54,483 bases of DNA from Candidatus Kurthia intestinigallinarum (GTDB lineage: Bacteria > Bacillota > Bacilli > Bacillales_A > Planococcaceae), in the NCBI RefSeq assembly GCF_003991225.1, contig NZ_JTFC01000025.1:1-54483 (forward strand), written 5' to 3'. Each line of letters begins with the position of its first letter. Position 1 is the stretch's first letter. Below are positions 16,488 to 25,057 of this stretch, piece after piece. The position numbers were made by a program, and so were the translations under genes. A model generated the notes under the pieces. It was not told where the DNA came from and made no database searches. It saw only the letters and a program-made list of their open reading frames with translations.

Positions 16488-17603
16488 ATGAGCGTATTTT
16501 TTTTGGTATTGACGATTGTGTTACTTGGCACGACGATTTATTTTGCGCTGAAGTATCAAACGCTAAAAAGATCGACACAGGTAGATGCACAGGCATTACA
16601 GGAAATAGCATCATTGACGAATGAGCCTGTAGATGCAACAAATGCCATCGAACAGTTAACAAAGCATATTTCCGATGAAAAGGAACGTTTCTTACAGTTC
16701 ACACAGGAGATTGATGGTAAGAGTGAACATTTAAAAGAACAGGGTGAGTATGCGACCGAGAAGGCAGATATTGTGCGTGCGGCGATTGATGAAATTGGTA
16801 AGGGTTTGCGTACACAACTGATTTCAACAGAGGAAAGTACGGAATCAATGAAGGATATTAATGAGGCGATTCGTGAGCTATCAATTCGTTCAAATGATAT
16901 TTCAGAGCAGTCAAATATGACACTGCAATTAACAAAAGAAGGCGATGAAAAATTAAAAGAATCGATTCGCATTATGGAGAATTTCAATCAAACGATTCAA
17001 ACAACATTTGATGGCATTAAAGTGCTCGGTGACAAATCAAATGAAATTAGCATGATTGTGAAGGTCATTACAGGAATTTCTGAGCAAATTAATCTACTTG
17101 CGCTGAATGCGGCAATTGAAGCGGCACGTGCGGGTGAGCATGGGAAGGGATTTGCGGTCGTAGCAGATGAAGTTCGCAAGCTAGCAGGTCAATCGAGTGA
17201 TTCTGCGCTTGAGGTATCGAATATTGTTAAAAATATTCAGGATGAAACAGAGCGCGTTGTCCATTCGATGCAGCAAGGGACAGAGGAATTTGCGGTTACG
17301 AACGATAAAATTTCAGAAATTGTCGAGATGTTTAATAAAATCGTTGAAACGACGCAAATTATTGCGGAGAATAATATGAACTCATCTGCGAGCACTGAGG
17401 AATTGTCATCAAGCTCACAGCAAATCACGGTGGCGATGGATCAGATTTCTGAGATTTCACAGGAGTCGGTTGAAATGTTTGAGGAGCTCGTTGGGATTAG
17501 TGATAAAGAGCTTGCGACGATGGCAAGCTTGTTAGCAGAGGTAGACACTATTATTGAATTAAAAGAGCGTGCACATGCGGTGTTAGAGGCGCAAACAGTA
17601 TAA
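16488..17603 (+). CDS. Methyl-accepting chemotaxis-type signalling protein
   Basis: A 371-residue protein with one N-terminal membrane helix (residues 3-22), a short region of about 100 residues, and a long coiled-coil signalling domain. The hairpin tip is complete ([20 protein letters not shown], then [13 protein letters not shown]). It has no extracellular sensor and no clear HAMP domain, so it should sense a cytosolic or membrane signal and control CheA. GGAGAACGG lies before the ATG. It ends the operon with the STAS-like and GNAT-like genes, which are candidate input partners. Confidence 0.85.
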   Translation: MSVFFLVLTIVLLGTTIYFALKYQTLKRSTQVDAQALQEIASLTNEPVDATNAIEQLTKHISDEKERFLQFTQEIDGKSEHLKEQGEYATEKADIVRAAIDEIGKGLRTQLISTEESTESMKDINEAIRELSIRSNDISEQSNMTLQLTKEGDEKLKESIRIMENFNQTIQTTFDGIKVLGDKSNEISMIVKVITGISEQINLLALNAAIEAARAGEHGKGFAVVADEVRKLAGQSSDSALEVSNIVKNIQDETERVVHSMQQGTEEFAVTNDKISEIVEMFNKIVETTQIIAENNMNSSASTEELSSSSQQITVAMDQISEISQESVEMFEELVGISDKELATMASLLAEVDTIIELKERAHAVLEAQTV

Positions 17604-18362
17604 AATGATTCTCGCCAAATAGCTGATTAAAAAATCACGAAAACCTCAGGAAGCGTGTTTTGGCTACAACATATTTTAGAATAAGTGCCAAACAAGGTCT
17701 ATTTACATGTAGAAAATAGGCAGATTCATAATTATCTTCTATAAAAGAAGAAAGAAGCAACTATTTATTAACAAGAACGCATATCATTATTATTTTTAAG
17801 CAATCAAAAAGGCTTGTTTTGACCCGAAATCGGGTGAAAACAGCCTTTTTTGTATCTCCGAGGGGTGTTTTTTGGCGGTGAATGATGCCGTAAAGGACGA
17901 TTCTTTCGATTTTGTGTGAAAAATAACGTTCCGCTGCTAGATCACCATTTTCTACTGTTGAAATACCGTATTTGCGTCCGAAAAATGCATAAAATGGGTC
18001 GATAATGAGGCTCTGAGGGGCAATTTTTGCATGTATTGATTGAAATTTTGGTGCAAACTTTCGCAACTATCACGAAAAATTTTCATAATTATTTGCGATA
18101 ATACGCACAGTGCACAAATGCTTATTAATCACGCAGGCTTATTCTCATATAGGTGACACATATTTTCTCATAAGTCGTATGTAAAAGACGCTTCTTAGGG
18201 TAATTGGCGATGTTAAATGAATGATTTCATTTCAGGTGATTCATTTGAAAGCGTGCTGTGTGACAGCTAGACTTTCTCGCTCAAAAAGCGTAGACTAATT
18301 TTAGATGAATTTTTTGTGCTATATAATAGAAGAAACTCGTAAAAAAAGGACGGTTTTATCTA
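17604..18362. other. Long intergenic region (759 bp) without a supported gene
   Basis: A frame on the minus strand (17761-18066) lacks a ribosome site, needs a TTG start and runs through the strong hairpin at 17806-17850, so I do not call it a gene. Near 18217-18247 there is an AAATGAAT/ATTCATTT inverted repeat. A TATAAT at 18322-18327 may be the -10 element of the next gene. Confidence 0.5.
17806..17850. terminator. Strong hairpin, probable terminator
   Basis: AAAAAGGCT, GTTTT and ACCCGA on the left pair with TCGGGT, AAAAC and AGCCTTTTT on the right, with only small bulges. It works in either direction and lies about 200 bp after the chemoreceptor gene. Confidence 0.6.
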
Positions 18363-18653
18363 ATGGAAGAAGCACAAATAAAGGACTGGCTCATGCGTTT
18401 TCAGCGCGATAAGGATATCGAAGCGCTTGAAGGTTTAAAGAATCATTGTGTGTCGATGATTGAGCCATTGATTGAAGAGTTTGAAGCGAAATATGATCAG
18501 CAGGCGGGAGATTTGCTGCGTGAAAATTGGGATAAGCGATTTTTCTTTATTTTCACGAAGTATCAGCTCGATGTGGGTTTACCACTTGAGACGTTTGTGC
18601 AAAATACGTATCGTTTTTATTTTATGCAGGTGCTAAAGCGCGCCGGCTATTAA
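18363..18653 (+). CDS. Small sigma-70 region-2-like protein
   Basis: A 96-residue acidic helical protein. The order of patterns (EALEGLKNHCVSMIEPLI, DLLRENWDKRFFFIF, then PLETFVQNTYRFYFMQVLKR) resembles region 2 of sigma factors, where the helix pair binds RNA polymerase and the -10 element. There is no region 4 or second DNA-binding domain. It could be a stand-alone modulator or a phage- or mobile-element-derived relic. A run of A ending in AAAGGA precedes the ATG, and the gene is followed at once by a terminator. The family link is a pattern match and needs a profile search. Confidence 0.5.
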   Translation: MEEAQIKDWLMRFQRDKDIEALEGLKNHCVSMIEPLIEEFEAKYDQQAGDLLRENWDKRFFFIFTKYQLDVGLPLETFVQNTYRFYFMQVLKRAGY

Positions 18654-18657
18654 AGAG

Positions 18658-18709
18658 AAAGAGACGACCCTCTGCTTGCTGCAACAAGCGAAAGGGTCGT
18701 CTCTTTTTT
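18658..18709. terminator. Strong terminator
   Basis: AAAGAGACGACCCT pairs with AGGGTCGTCTCTTT, with an inner GCTTG/CAAGC stem, followed by T residues. Confidence 0.9.
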
Positions 18710-18771
18710 AACGTTCAATAGATAGATGAATTTTTTGGGTAAATCTTATAATAGAAGTAGGGATGTAACTG

Positions 18772-19821
18772 TTAGTTTATATGAATAATGTCTTCGGCAA
18801 GATGCGTAAATGCTTCGCCGACCACCGAATCTTCGTCATAAACGGATGAGCCTGTATTTTCTTCGGGCTGTGCAAATGGAATTTGTGCGATGACTTCTGT
18901 GGCTAACGCTCCTGCAAGTGCGCTACCGCCATCTTTCCCGAATAAATAGTTGCGTTCTCCGTCTGATGTTTCATAGAACGCCATATTTTCGACAACACCT
19001 AAAATTTCGTGCTTCGTATGACGTGCCATAACACCTGCGCGAGAGGCGACATGAGATGCGGCGTTGTGTGGTGTCGTCACAATGATTTCTTTGGCTTGGG
19101 GGATCATTGCTGCGACATCAATTGCGACATCACCAGTGCCTGGTGGTAAATCAAGTAATAGATAATCTAGGTCGCCCCAGTGTGTGTTGACAAGGAAGTT
19201 GCGGATCCACTTGTTCAACATCGGGCCGCGCCACATAACGGGCTGATTATCTTTTGAGAAGAAGCCCATCGACATGACTTTGACGCCCTCTTTTGTGACA
19301 GGGACAGCCATCTGGTCAATCATCGTTGGCTTTTCGGTAATTTTCATCATAGTCGGAATGCTATAGCCATAAATGTCTGCATCAACAATCCCAACGCGCT
19401 TGCCTTGGCGTGCAAGTGCGGCTGCAAGGTTGATAGTGACAGTTGATTTACCGACGCCACCTTTTCCGCTTGTGACAGCGATAAAGGTTACGCCTGAATC
19501 TTCTCGTAGCATCGTAGGCATACCTTCTGATGTGGTATTTTCTTTTTTGAGAGAGGCGGTTAGTTGCTTACGCTCCTCGTCTGTCATTGAACCAAATTGT
19601 AACGTCACGGCTGTAGCACCTAATGCTTGAATGGCGGTTTCAACGTCTTGTTTGATTTTGGCTTTTAGGGGACAGCCTTGAATCGTTAAGACAATTGTGA
19701 GTGAGACATGGGTACCTTCAATGTGAACGTCACGCACCATATTTAGTTCAACGACGCTTTTGTGTAGTTCTGGGTCCTCTACATCTTTCAATGCATGGAT
19801 GATTTTCTGTTGTGTTAACAT
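18772..19821 (-). CDS. Mrp/SalA-type P-loop ATPase
   Basis: A 349-residue protein. Residues 1-85 are the MIP18/DUF59 domain; residues about 108-349 are the Mrp/NBP35 ATPase with Walker A GKGGVGKST and a DLPPGTGD motif. Mrp proteins carry or insert Fe-S clusters. This copy lacks the CPxC motif usual after VENM; it has FYETSDGER there, as I recall for the Bacillus SalA branch. It is the last of three minus-strand genes, 12 bases after the DUF1641 gene and downstream of fdhF. A role in maturing the many Fe-S clusters of FdhF is a fair inference. Confidence 0.8.
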   Translation of the reverse strand: MLTQQKIIHALKDVEDPELHKSVVELNMVRDVHIEGTHVSLTIVLTIQGCPLKAKIKQDVETAIQALGATAVTLQFGSMTDEERKQLTASLKKENTTSEGMPTMLREDSGVTFIAVTSGKGGVGKSTVTINLAAALARQGKRVGIVDADIYGYSIPTMMKITEKPTMIDQMAVPVTKEGVKVMSMGFFSKDNQPVMWRGPMLNKWIRNFLVNTHWGDLDYLLLDLPPGTGDVAIDVAAMIPQAKEIIVTTPHNAASHVASRAGVMARHTKHEILGVVENMAFYETSDGERNYLFGKDGGSALAGALATEVIAQIPFAQPEENTGSSVYDEDSVVGEAFTHLAEDIIHIN

Positions 19822-19833
19822 CGGTTTCGCTCC

Positions 19834-20313
19834 TTATTCGTTTAATCCTTTACCAAGGCCTTTTAAGAAGTGTACGCCGAAGTTCATTGCACGATTGACA
19901 TCAGGGTCATTCATGATTTTCATTAACTTGAAAATGCTCATTTTTTCATCTGCTTCGACAGCAACTTTCGCTTCGTCTAGACCTGAGTTTAAGCTTGTCA
20001 TTAATTTTGCGACCATTTGAGCATCCATCTGTGTAAGCGCTCCTGCAGCACCTAGCATCACATTCATCATGTTCGTTACGGGTTCGCGTGTCATTTGACC
20101 AAGAGCAATATGCGCAATTTCTTCTTTTGCTTGAAGCATTTTTGTGACCGCTTCAAGCGCACCAACATCGTTTAGCTCCGCCATAATCGAAAAGATTTGC
20201 GCGACCGCTTGTTCGTTATCGGTTACGAGTGTTTTGAGTTCTTCTAATTTTTGAGCGGCGATTTGCTCATCTGTTAGTACTTCTTTTTTAATCTTTGTAA
20301 TCGGAGTAGCCAT
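19834..20313 (-). CDS. DUF1641 protein (YrhD-like)
   Basis: A 159-residue helical protein of the DUF1641 family. Members sit next to formate dehydrogenase genes in Bacillales (yrhD beside yrhE in B. subtilis). The family pattern LMKIMNDPDVNRAMNFGVHF is near the C-terminus. It starts three bases after the fdhF stop, so it is translated with it. The molecular role is unknown; a structural or electron-transfer partner of FdhF is plausible. Confidence 0.8.
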   Translation of the reverse strand: MATPITKIKKEVLTDEQIAAQKLEELKTLVTDNEQAVAQIFSIMAELNDVGALEAVTKMLQAKEEIAHIALGQMTREPVTNMMNVMLGAAGALTQMDAQMVAKLMTSLNSGLDEAKVAVEADEKMSIFKLMKIMNDPDVNRAMNFGVHFLKGLGKGLNE

Positions 20314-20316
20314 ATG

Positions 20317-23256
20317 TTACACTCCTTCTTTTTCCGTCGTTAAGTGCACGTAGCCCGGGCGATCCCATTTACGCTGTACTTCAACCCCATTTTGCGGGTG
20401 ACGTTTTTTATTACGCGGATTTGTTGCTGGAAGTGGATTTTTTCCTTTGCGTTTCAATACTTCAACACGGATTTTTGTTTGCTTATAAGCTGGCGTTTGC
20501 GTATTAGCATCACCTTGTGAACCCGTTAAGAAGTTAATAGATGACTCTTTACTTGTTGAGTTCATAGGTAGGAATAACTCATTTCCTTGTACGCGGTCTG
20601 TAATAAGTGCTGGTACTTTTAGCGCGCCGTAAGGGGATACAAGGCGTAAAAGTGCACCGGTTTCAATACCACGTTCTTTTGCAAGCTCAGGTGAAATTTC
20701 AACAAAGATTTCAGGTACTTTCAGTTGAATACCTGTTGATTTGTTGGTCATATTTCCTTCATGGAAGTGCTCAAGCATACGACCATTATTAATATGGCAG
20801 TCATATTGGCATTCATATTCTACTGGCGGTGCCCAGTCATTGAGTGCAAAGCGCGCTTTTTTGTCTGGGAAGTTGAAGCCATCAACGAATAATAGTGGTG
20901 TATTCGCTCCGGAGATTGGGTCACCCCATACGAAACTATTCCAGCCTTCCATGACATCGTAGTTATTTTGTGCGAAAACAGGAGACAAGCTCGCCATTTC
21001 TGCATAAATTTCACTTGGATGTTCATAGTGCCAGTTAGCACCAAGACGATTGGCAACATCTTGCACGATGCGCCAGTCAGGGCGAGAATCACCTAGTGGC
21101 GTTAATACTTCGTATAAACGTTGTACACGACGCTCGGTATTGGTGAATGTACCCTCTTTTTCAAGTGAAGGAGATGCTGGTAAAATAACGTCTGCATATT
21201 GTGCGGTACGTGATAAGAACACATCTTCAACGACACAAAAATCAAGTTGAGATAATACTTCATCTACATGGTTTGCGTTCGCATCCACAAGTGCCATATC
21301 CTCACCAACGATATACATAGCCTTCATTTTACCTTCTGATACAGCTTGCAGCATTTCTGGATTTGTACGACCTGGCGTTGCTGGAATTGTGGCACCATAG
21401 GCTTCTTCAAATTTCGCACGAGCGGCGTCATCTGTTACTTTTTGGTAGCCAGGTAGTAGGTTCGGTAGTGTACCCATATCACAAGCACCCTGTACATTAT
21501 TGTGCCCGCGTAGTGGGTAAGCACCTGCGCCTGGTCGACGATAGTTACCTGTTGCTAGTAATAAGTTTGAGATTGCAGCAGATGTATACGAGCCACCTGT
21601 GTTTTGCGTTACACCCATACCCCAAAGGATACACGTGCCGTCCGCATCACGAATCATTTCAGCGATGTTGATGAGTGTTTCTTTGGCAATACCTGTTTCC
21701 TCACATGCATAGTCTAACGTGTATTTCTCTAATACTTCTTTAAATGCTTCGTAATCATTGACATTGTCTTCGATAAATTTCGCATCATGCCAGCCTTGGT
21801 CGATCATATATTTCGTAACCGCCATTAGCCATACTTGGTCTGTCCCTTGTTTTGGCCGAATATGAATGTCTGAGCGTTCAGCCATTTCATTTTTTCGAAT
21901 ATCCGCGACAATAAGTTTTTGACCGTGTAATTTATGCGCACGTTTCACACGTGTTGCAAGTACCGGGTGACCTTCTGCTGGGTTTGCCCCGACGATAATG
22001 ACAAGTCCTGCTTTGGCAATATCTTTAATGGTACCGGCGTCGCCACCGATACCAACTGTACGGCTTAAGCCATCTGTTGCGGGTGACTGGCAATAACGTG
22101 AACAGTTGTCGACGTCATTTGTATTGAATAATTGACGTGCCATTTTTTGAATTAAGTAGTTTTCTTCATTAGTAATTTTAGAAGAAGAAATGAAGCCGAC
22201 AGAACCTGGGCCGAATTGTTGTTGAATGCCACCAAGTTTTGAAGCAACTAAATCAAGTGCCTCATCCCAACTTGCTTCAACGAATTCGTCGCCTTGGCGA
22301 ATCAATGGCGTAGTAATTCGGTCTTCAGAGTTAACGAAGTCCCAACCAAATTTCCCTTTCACACAAGTTGAAATAGCATTTACCGGACCTTCAGATGGTT
22401 GTACTTTTAAAATATGACGGCCCTTTGTCCATACTTCAAATGAACAGCCCACACCGCAGAAAGTACAAACGGTTTTCGTTTTCTTCGTGCGCTCGCTACG
22501 CATAGCTGATTCAATTTCAGAAATGGCTAAGATTCCGCTATATCCAGGCTCAACCTCTTTAATAAGGTCGATCATTGGGTCTAACATGTCTTGTTTCATA
22601 CCTGTCATAAAGCCAGCTTGACCAAGCATTGATTTTTCCATTAAGGCGTTACATGGACAGACTGTGACACATTGGCCACAGCTTACACATGATGAATCAT
22701 TAATGGCTGCGCCGTCATCCCACTTAATGCGTGGACGTTCAGCTTCCCAGTCAAGTGATAATGTTTCGTTCACTTGGAGGTTTTGACATACTTCGACACA
22801 TTGACCGCAGGCGATACATTGGTTTGGATCATAGCGGTAAAATGGGTGAGACATATCGACCTCTGTTGGGTCTACTTTCGGTGTATACGGATATTTTTGA
22901 TGTTCGATGCCCATCATATCGACCGTATTGTGTAACGTACAGTTACCGTTGTTGTTATCACATACTGTACAGTACAGCATATGGTTCTCGAGTAAGCGGT
23001 CCATTGCTTCTGTTTGTGCTTCTTTCGCCTTTGGTGAAGCAAGCTGAATGTCCATACCATCCGTGGCCTTCGTTGAACATGAACGGACTAATTTGCCGTC
23101 GATTTCAACGATACATGTATCACATGTGCGAATCGGGTCGACCGCTTCGACATGACATACTTGTGGATGCTCGATATTATTTACGTTAATCGTATCAAGG
23201 ATCGTAGCGCCCTCTGCTACGTCATAAGAAACGCCATTGATTTTGATTTCCGTCAA
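20317..23256 (-). CDS. fdhF: Molybdenum formate dehydrogenase, catalytic subunit
   Basis: A 979-residue oxidoreductase of the YrhE type. The order is: 2Fe-2S domain (Cys34, 45, 48, 60), NuoG-type Fe-S region (Cys96, 99, 106), two 4Fe-4S ferredoxin motifs (about 147-157 and 190-200), Moco-domain 4Fe-4S (Cys264, 267, 271, 298), then the Mo-bis-MGD domains to the end. The Mo ligand is Cys389 (CSRYCQSP), not selenocysteine. The next residue is Gln where E. coli FdhH has His. It oxidises formate to CO2 in the cytosol. The start is TTG at 23256 with AGAAGGAGG. Neighbouring fdhD and formate channel support the substrate. Confidence 0.9.
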   Translation of the reverse strand: MTEIKINGVSYDVAEGATILDTINVNNIEHPQVCHVEAVDPIRTCDTCIVEIDGKLVRSCSTKATDGMDIQLASPKAKEAQTEAMDRLLENHMLYCTVCDNNNGNCTLHNTVDMMGIEHQKYPYTPKVDPTEVDMSHPFYRYDPNQCIACGQCVEVCQNLQVNETLSLDWEAERPRIKWDDGAAINDSSCVSCGQCVTVCPCNALMEKSMLGQAGFMTGMKQDMLDPMIDLIKEVEPGYSGILAISEIESAMRSERTKKTKTVCTFCGVGCSFEVWTKGRHILKVQPSEGPVNAISTCVKGKFGWDFVNSEDRITTPLIRQGDEFVEASWDEALDLVASKLGGIQQQFGPGSVGFISSSKITNEENYLIQKMARQLFNTNDVDNCSRYCQSPATDGLSRTVGIGGDAGTIKDIAKAGLVIIVGANPAEGHPVLATRVKRAHKLHGQKLIVADIRKNEMAERSDIHIRPKQGTDQVWLMAVTKYMIDQGWHDAKFIEDNVNDYEAFKEVLEKYTLDYACEETGIAKETLINIAEMIRDADGTCILWGMGVTQNTGGSYTSAAISNLLLATGNYRRPGAGAYPLRGHNNVQGACDMGTLPNLLPGYQKVTDDAARAKFEEAYGATIPATPGRTNPEMLQAVSEGKMKAMYIVGEDMALVDANANHVDEVLSQLDFCVVEDVFLSRTAQYADVILPASPSLEKEGTFTNTERRVQRLYEVLTPLGDSRPDWRIVQDVANRLGANWHYEHPSEIYAEMASLSPVFAQNNYDVMEGWNSFVWGDPISGANTPLLFVDGFNFPDKKARFALNDWAPPVEYECQYDCHINNGRMLEHFHEGNMTNKSTGIQLKVPEIFVEISPELAKERGIETGALLRLVSPYGALKVPALITDRVQGNELFLPMNSTSKESSINFLTGSQGDANTQTPAYKQTKIRVEVLKRKGKNPLPATNPRNKKRHPQNGVEVQRKWDRPGYVHLTTEKEGV

Positions 23257-23309
23257 AAGAAATTCCTCCTTCTCTTGCGTGATAAGTTTGAAAACGACAG
23301 CCCCATTTA

Positions 23310-23327
23310 CAAATGCCCGTGCATTTG
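23310..23327 (-). repeat. Hairpin near the fdhF ribosome site
   Basis: On the minus strand CAAATGC and GCATTTG form a 7-bp stem with an ACGG loop. GACA (before) and TGTC (after) can extend it. The site lies about 45 bases before the fdhF ribosome site. Confidence 0.5.
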
Positions 23328-23459
23328 CGTGTCTTGTTATAAGGGTGATGTAGCCAAACCAATCGGCGCAAACAAGTTTAAAATTGAATTGTAGTTGCTA
23401 TGAACGCATTATTTATCGTCGATGGAAATAAGGTTTCATAGGAAAATTGCTGTAAAAAC

Positions 23460-23528
23460 AAAAAAATCCACCACGAAAAAGACTGCTGCGAATTCGTAAA
23501 GACGCATAAGTTTTATTTCATGGTGGAT
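23460..23528 (-). terminator. Terminator-like hairpin inside the fdhF leader
   Basis: Read on the minus strand, ATCCACCATGAAA and TTTCGTGGTGGAT pair over 13 positions (one G-T pair) around a 37-base loop and are followed by seven T residues. No gene ends just before it, so it probably stops leader transcripts. Confidence 0.55.
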
Positions 23529-23661
23529 GAGAGTTTTAGCAGTACTTGCTTAAAAAGCCAATCCGACATTTTAAATTTTAAGTCATAAAAACAACATCAA
23601 AACATAACGGCCATACCTACCTAAAATCTTACATAAAGTTTAAAAAACAATTGCTAGAAAG

Positions 23662-23691
23662 GGTATAGTAAGTATAAGCGCAATATCTCAA
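23662..23691 (-). promoter_or_regulatory. Possible promoter for fdhF
   Basis: On the minus strand TTGAGA (23691-23686) and TATACC (23667-23662) are 18 bases apart. The match to the sigma-A consensus is partial. Confidence 0.35.
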
Positions 23692-23765
23692 CGCCCTTTT
23701 TTATTCGTTTTCTAGTATACATGGCGCTTTTCAAAGATACAAGAAATTTTATAAAAAATATTACA

Positions 23766-23780
23766 TGATAATCATTATCA
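23766..23780. promoter_or_regulatory. Fur box
   Basis: TGATAATCATTATCA is a perfect 7-1-7 inverted repeat identical to the Bacillus Fur core. It lies 105 bases before the DUF2294-fdhD-moaA-channel run and on the upstream side of fdhF. A second partial ATTATCATTATC-like stretch follows near 23815. Iron-dependent control of the formate genes is inferred. Confidence 0.75.
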
Positions 23781-23885
23781 TTTAAAATAAGGCTTTTATT
23801 TTTCAAAAACTTGCTTTATCATTATCAAACTGTGAGGGTCATAAATCCCATGTAGTTACAAAAAACACAGAAAGGAGCTTAAAAA

Positions 23886-24233
23886 ATGTCAAAAAAAGTG
23901 CATGAATTTAACGAGATTATTCGTAAATTACGCAAAGATTTATTTGGGAAAGGGCCCGAACGTATTCACACGGTGTTTGTCGAAAACCTAGCAGTATCAA
24001 CGCTTTACGGCAATATTACACCAACAGAGAAATTTATCGCAGGGACAACAGAAGGTGCCAAAATGGTGCACGAGGCACGTACGGCGATGATTCAAGATTT
24101 ATATGCGCAGGCAACGCCAGATGGCATGGAAGAGTTAATGGATGCCAAATTACTCCATTTATTTTCAGACATCAAAATCGAAGAGGATATGGCGGTTTCT
24201 GTCTTTGTTTTCGAGAAAACGATTGAGGAGTAG
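23886..24233 (+). CDS. DUF2294 family protein
   Basis: A 115-residue soluble protein. The stretches VFVENLAVSTLYGNITPTEK, MVHEARTAMIQDLY and LLHLFSDIKIEEDMAVSVF match the DUF2294 family. Members occur near molybdenum enzyme and Na+-translocation genes in Firmicutes, but the function is unknown. AAAGGAGC precedes the ATG. It is the first gene after the Fur box and is followed 11 bases later by fdhD, so it probably serves formate dehydrogenase assembly or regulation. Confidence 0.75.
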   Translation: MSKKVHEFNEIIRKLRKDLFGKGPERIHTVFVENLAVSTLYGNITPTEKFIAGTTEGAKMVHEARTAMIQDLYAQATPDGMEELMDAKLLHLFSDIKIEEDMAVSVFVFEKTIEE

Positions 24234-24244
24234 GGGGAATACCT

Positions 24245-25033
24245 ATGGAGACACAAGTGAAGCGTCCTATCATCCGCGTGAGAGGGACACAGCATGAGGC
24301 AGTCGAGGATACGATTGTTACAGAACATGCGGTAACCGTCAAAATCAATCAACAGGAATTTGTGACGATGGTTTGCACACCGGAGTATGTCGAGGATATG
24401 GTGCTCGGCTATTTAGCGTCGGAGCGCATTATTCGCACATATGCCGATATCGATCGTCTATGGTATCAGGAAAAAGAAGGTGTCGTCCATGTGGAAACGA
24501 CAAAGCTAAATCCATATGCGCGTGATGTGCAAAACAAGCGCTATATTACATCGTGCTGTGGCATGAGTCGCCAAGGATTTGTTTTTGCGAGTGATGCGTT
24601 AGCTGCGAAACAAATGGATGAGGTCCATGTGACGGTGACACCTGAGGATTGCTATCGCCTGATGCGTATGATGCAGCAAGAAGCCGTCACTTTTAAAGAA
24701 ACGGGTGGTGTCCATAATGCCGCGTTATGCGATGCAAATGGCATTATCGTTAGCCGTATGGATATTGGGCGTCATAATGCGCTCGATAAAATTTATGGCT
24801 ACTGCATGAAGCACGAGATTTCGATGGACGATAAAATTATCGTCTTTAGCGGGCGTATTTCATCTGAAATTTTAATGAAAGTATCAAAAATCGGCTGTGA
24901 AATCGTGTTATCTAAATCAGCACCGACTGAGTTAGCACTTAGCTTAGCGGAGCAATTAGGCATCACGACGATTGGCTTTATTCGTAATGAATCGCTGAAT
25001 ATTTATACGCATCCAAAACGTGTGAACTTATAA
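24245..25033 (+). CDS. fdhD: Formate dehydrogenase sulfurtransferase FdhD
   Basis: A 262-residue sulfur carrier that moves sulfur from a cysteine desulfurase to the Mo-bis-MGD cofactor of FdhF, a step needed for activity. Conserved segments are EDMVLGYLASERII, the cysteine site TSCCGMSRQGF, TGGVHNAALCD, DIGRHNALDKI and SGRISSEI. The cysteine site has the Firmicute CCG form rather than CGxC. TAGGGGG lies before the ATG. It is in an operon with the DUF2294 gene and moaA, and faces fdhF across the regulatory region. Confidence 0.9.
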   Translation: METQVKRPIIRVRGTQHEAVEDTIVTEHAVTVKINQQEFVTMVCTPEYVEDMVLGYLASERIIRTYADIDRLWYQEKEGVVHVETTKLNPYARDVQNKRYITSCCGMSRQGFVFASDALAAKQMDEVHVTVTPEDCYRLMRMMQQEAVTFKETGGVHNAALCDANGIIVSRMDIGRHNALDKIYGYCMKHEISMDDKIIVFSGRISSEILMKVSKIGCEIVLSKSAPTELALSLAEQLGITTIGFIRNESLNIYTHPKRVNL

Positions 25034-25057
25034 AAACAAAAAGGAGGAGGTGTGAAG

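Larger units (their letters stand above)
23257..23661 (-). promoter_or_regulatory. Long structured 5' leader of fdhF
   Basis: About 400 bases lie between a possible promoter (23662-23691) and the TTG start. The leader holds a terminator-like hairpin (23460-23528). A second stem (23310-23327) is closed further out by GACA/TGTC and followed by the ribosome site. ACTGCT (near 23539-23544) can also pair with AGCAGT (near 23482-23487), which would compete with the terminator stem. This layout fits an attenuator or riboswitch. I could not match it to a known class. Confidence 0.45.

Noticed and set aside
17761-18066. 101-residue open frame on the minus strand downstream of the chemoreceptor
   Set aside because: It needs a TTG start without a ribosome site and runs through a strong terminator hairpin. 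It is more likely non-coding, possibly part of a dispersed repeat.
22731-23189. 152-residue plus-strand frame inside fdhF
   Set aside because: The cysteine motifs of fdhF on the minus strand are intact through this stretch, so the plus-strand frame is a shadow.
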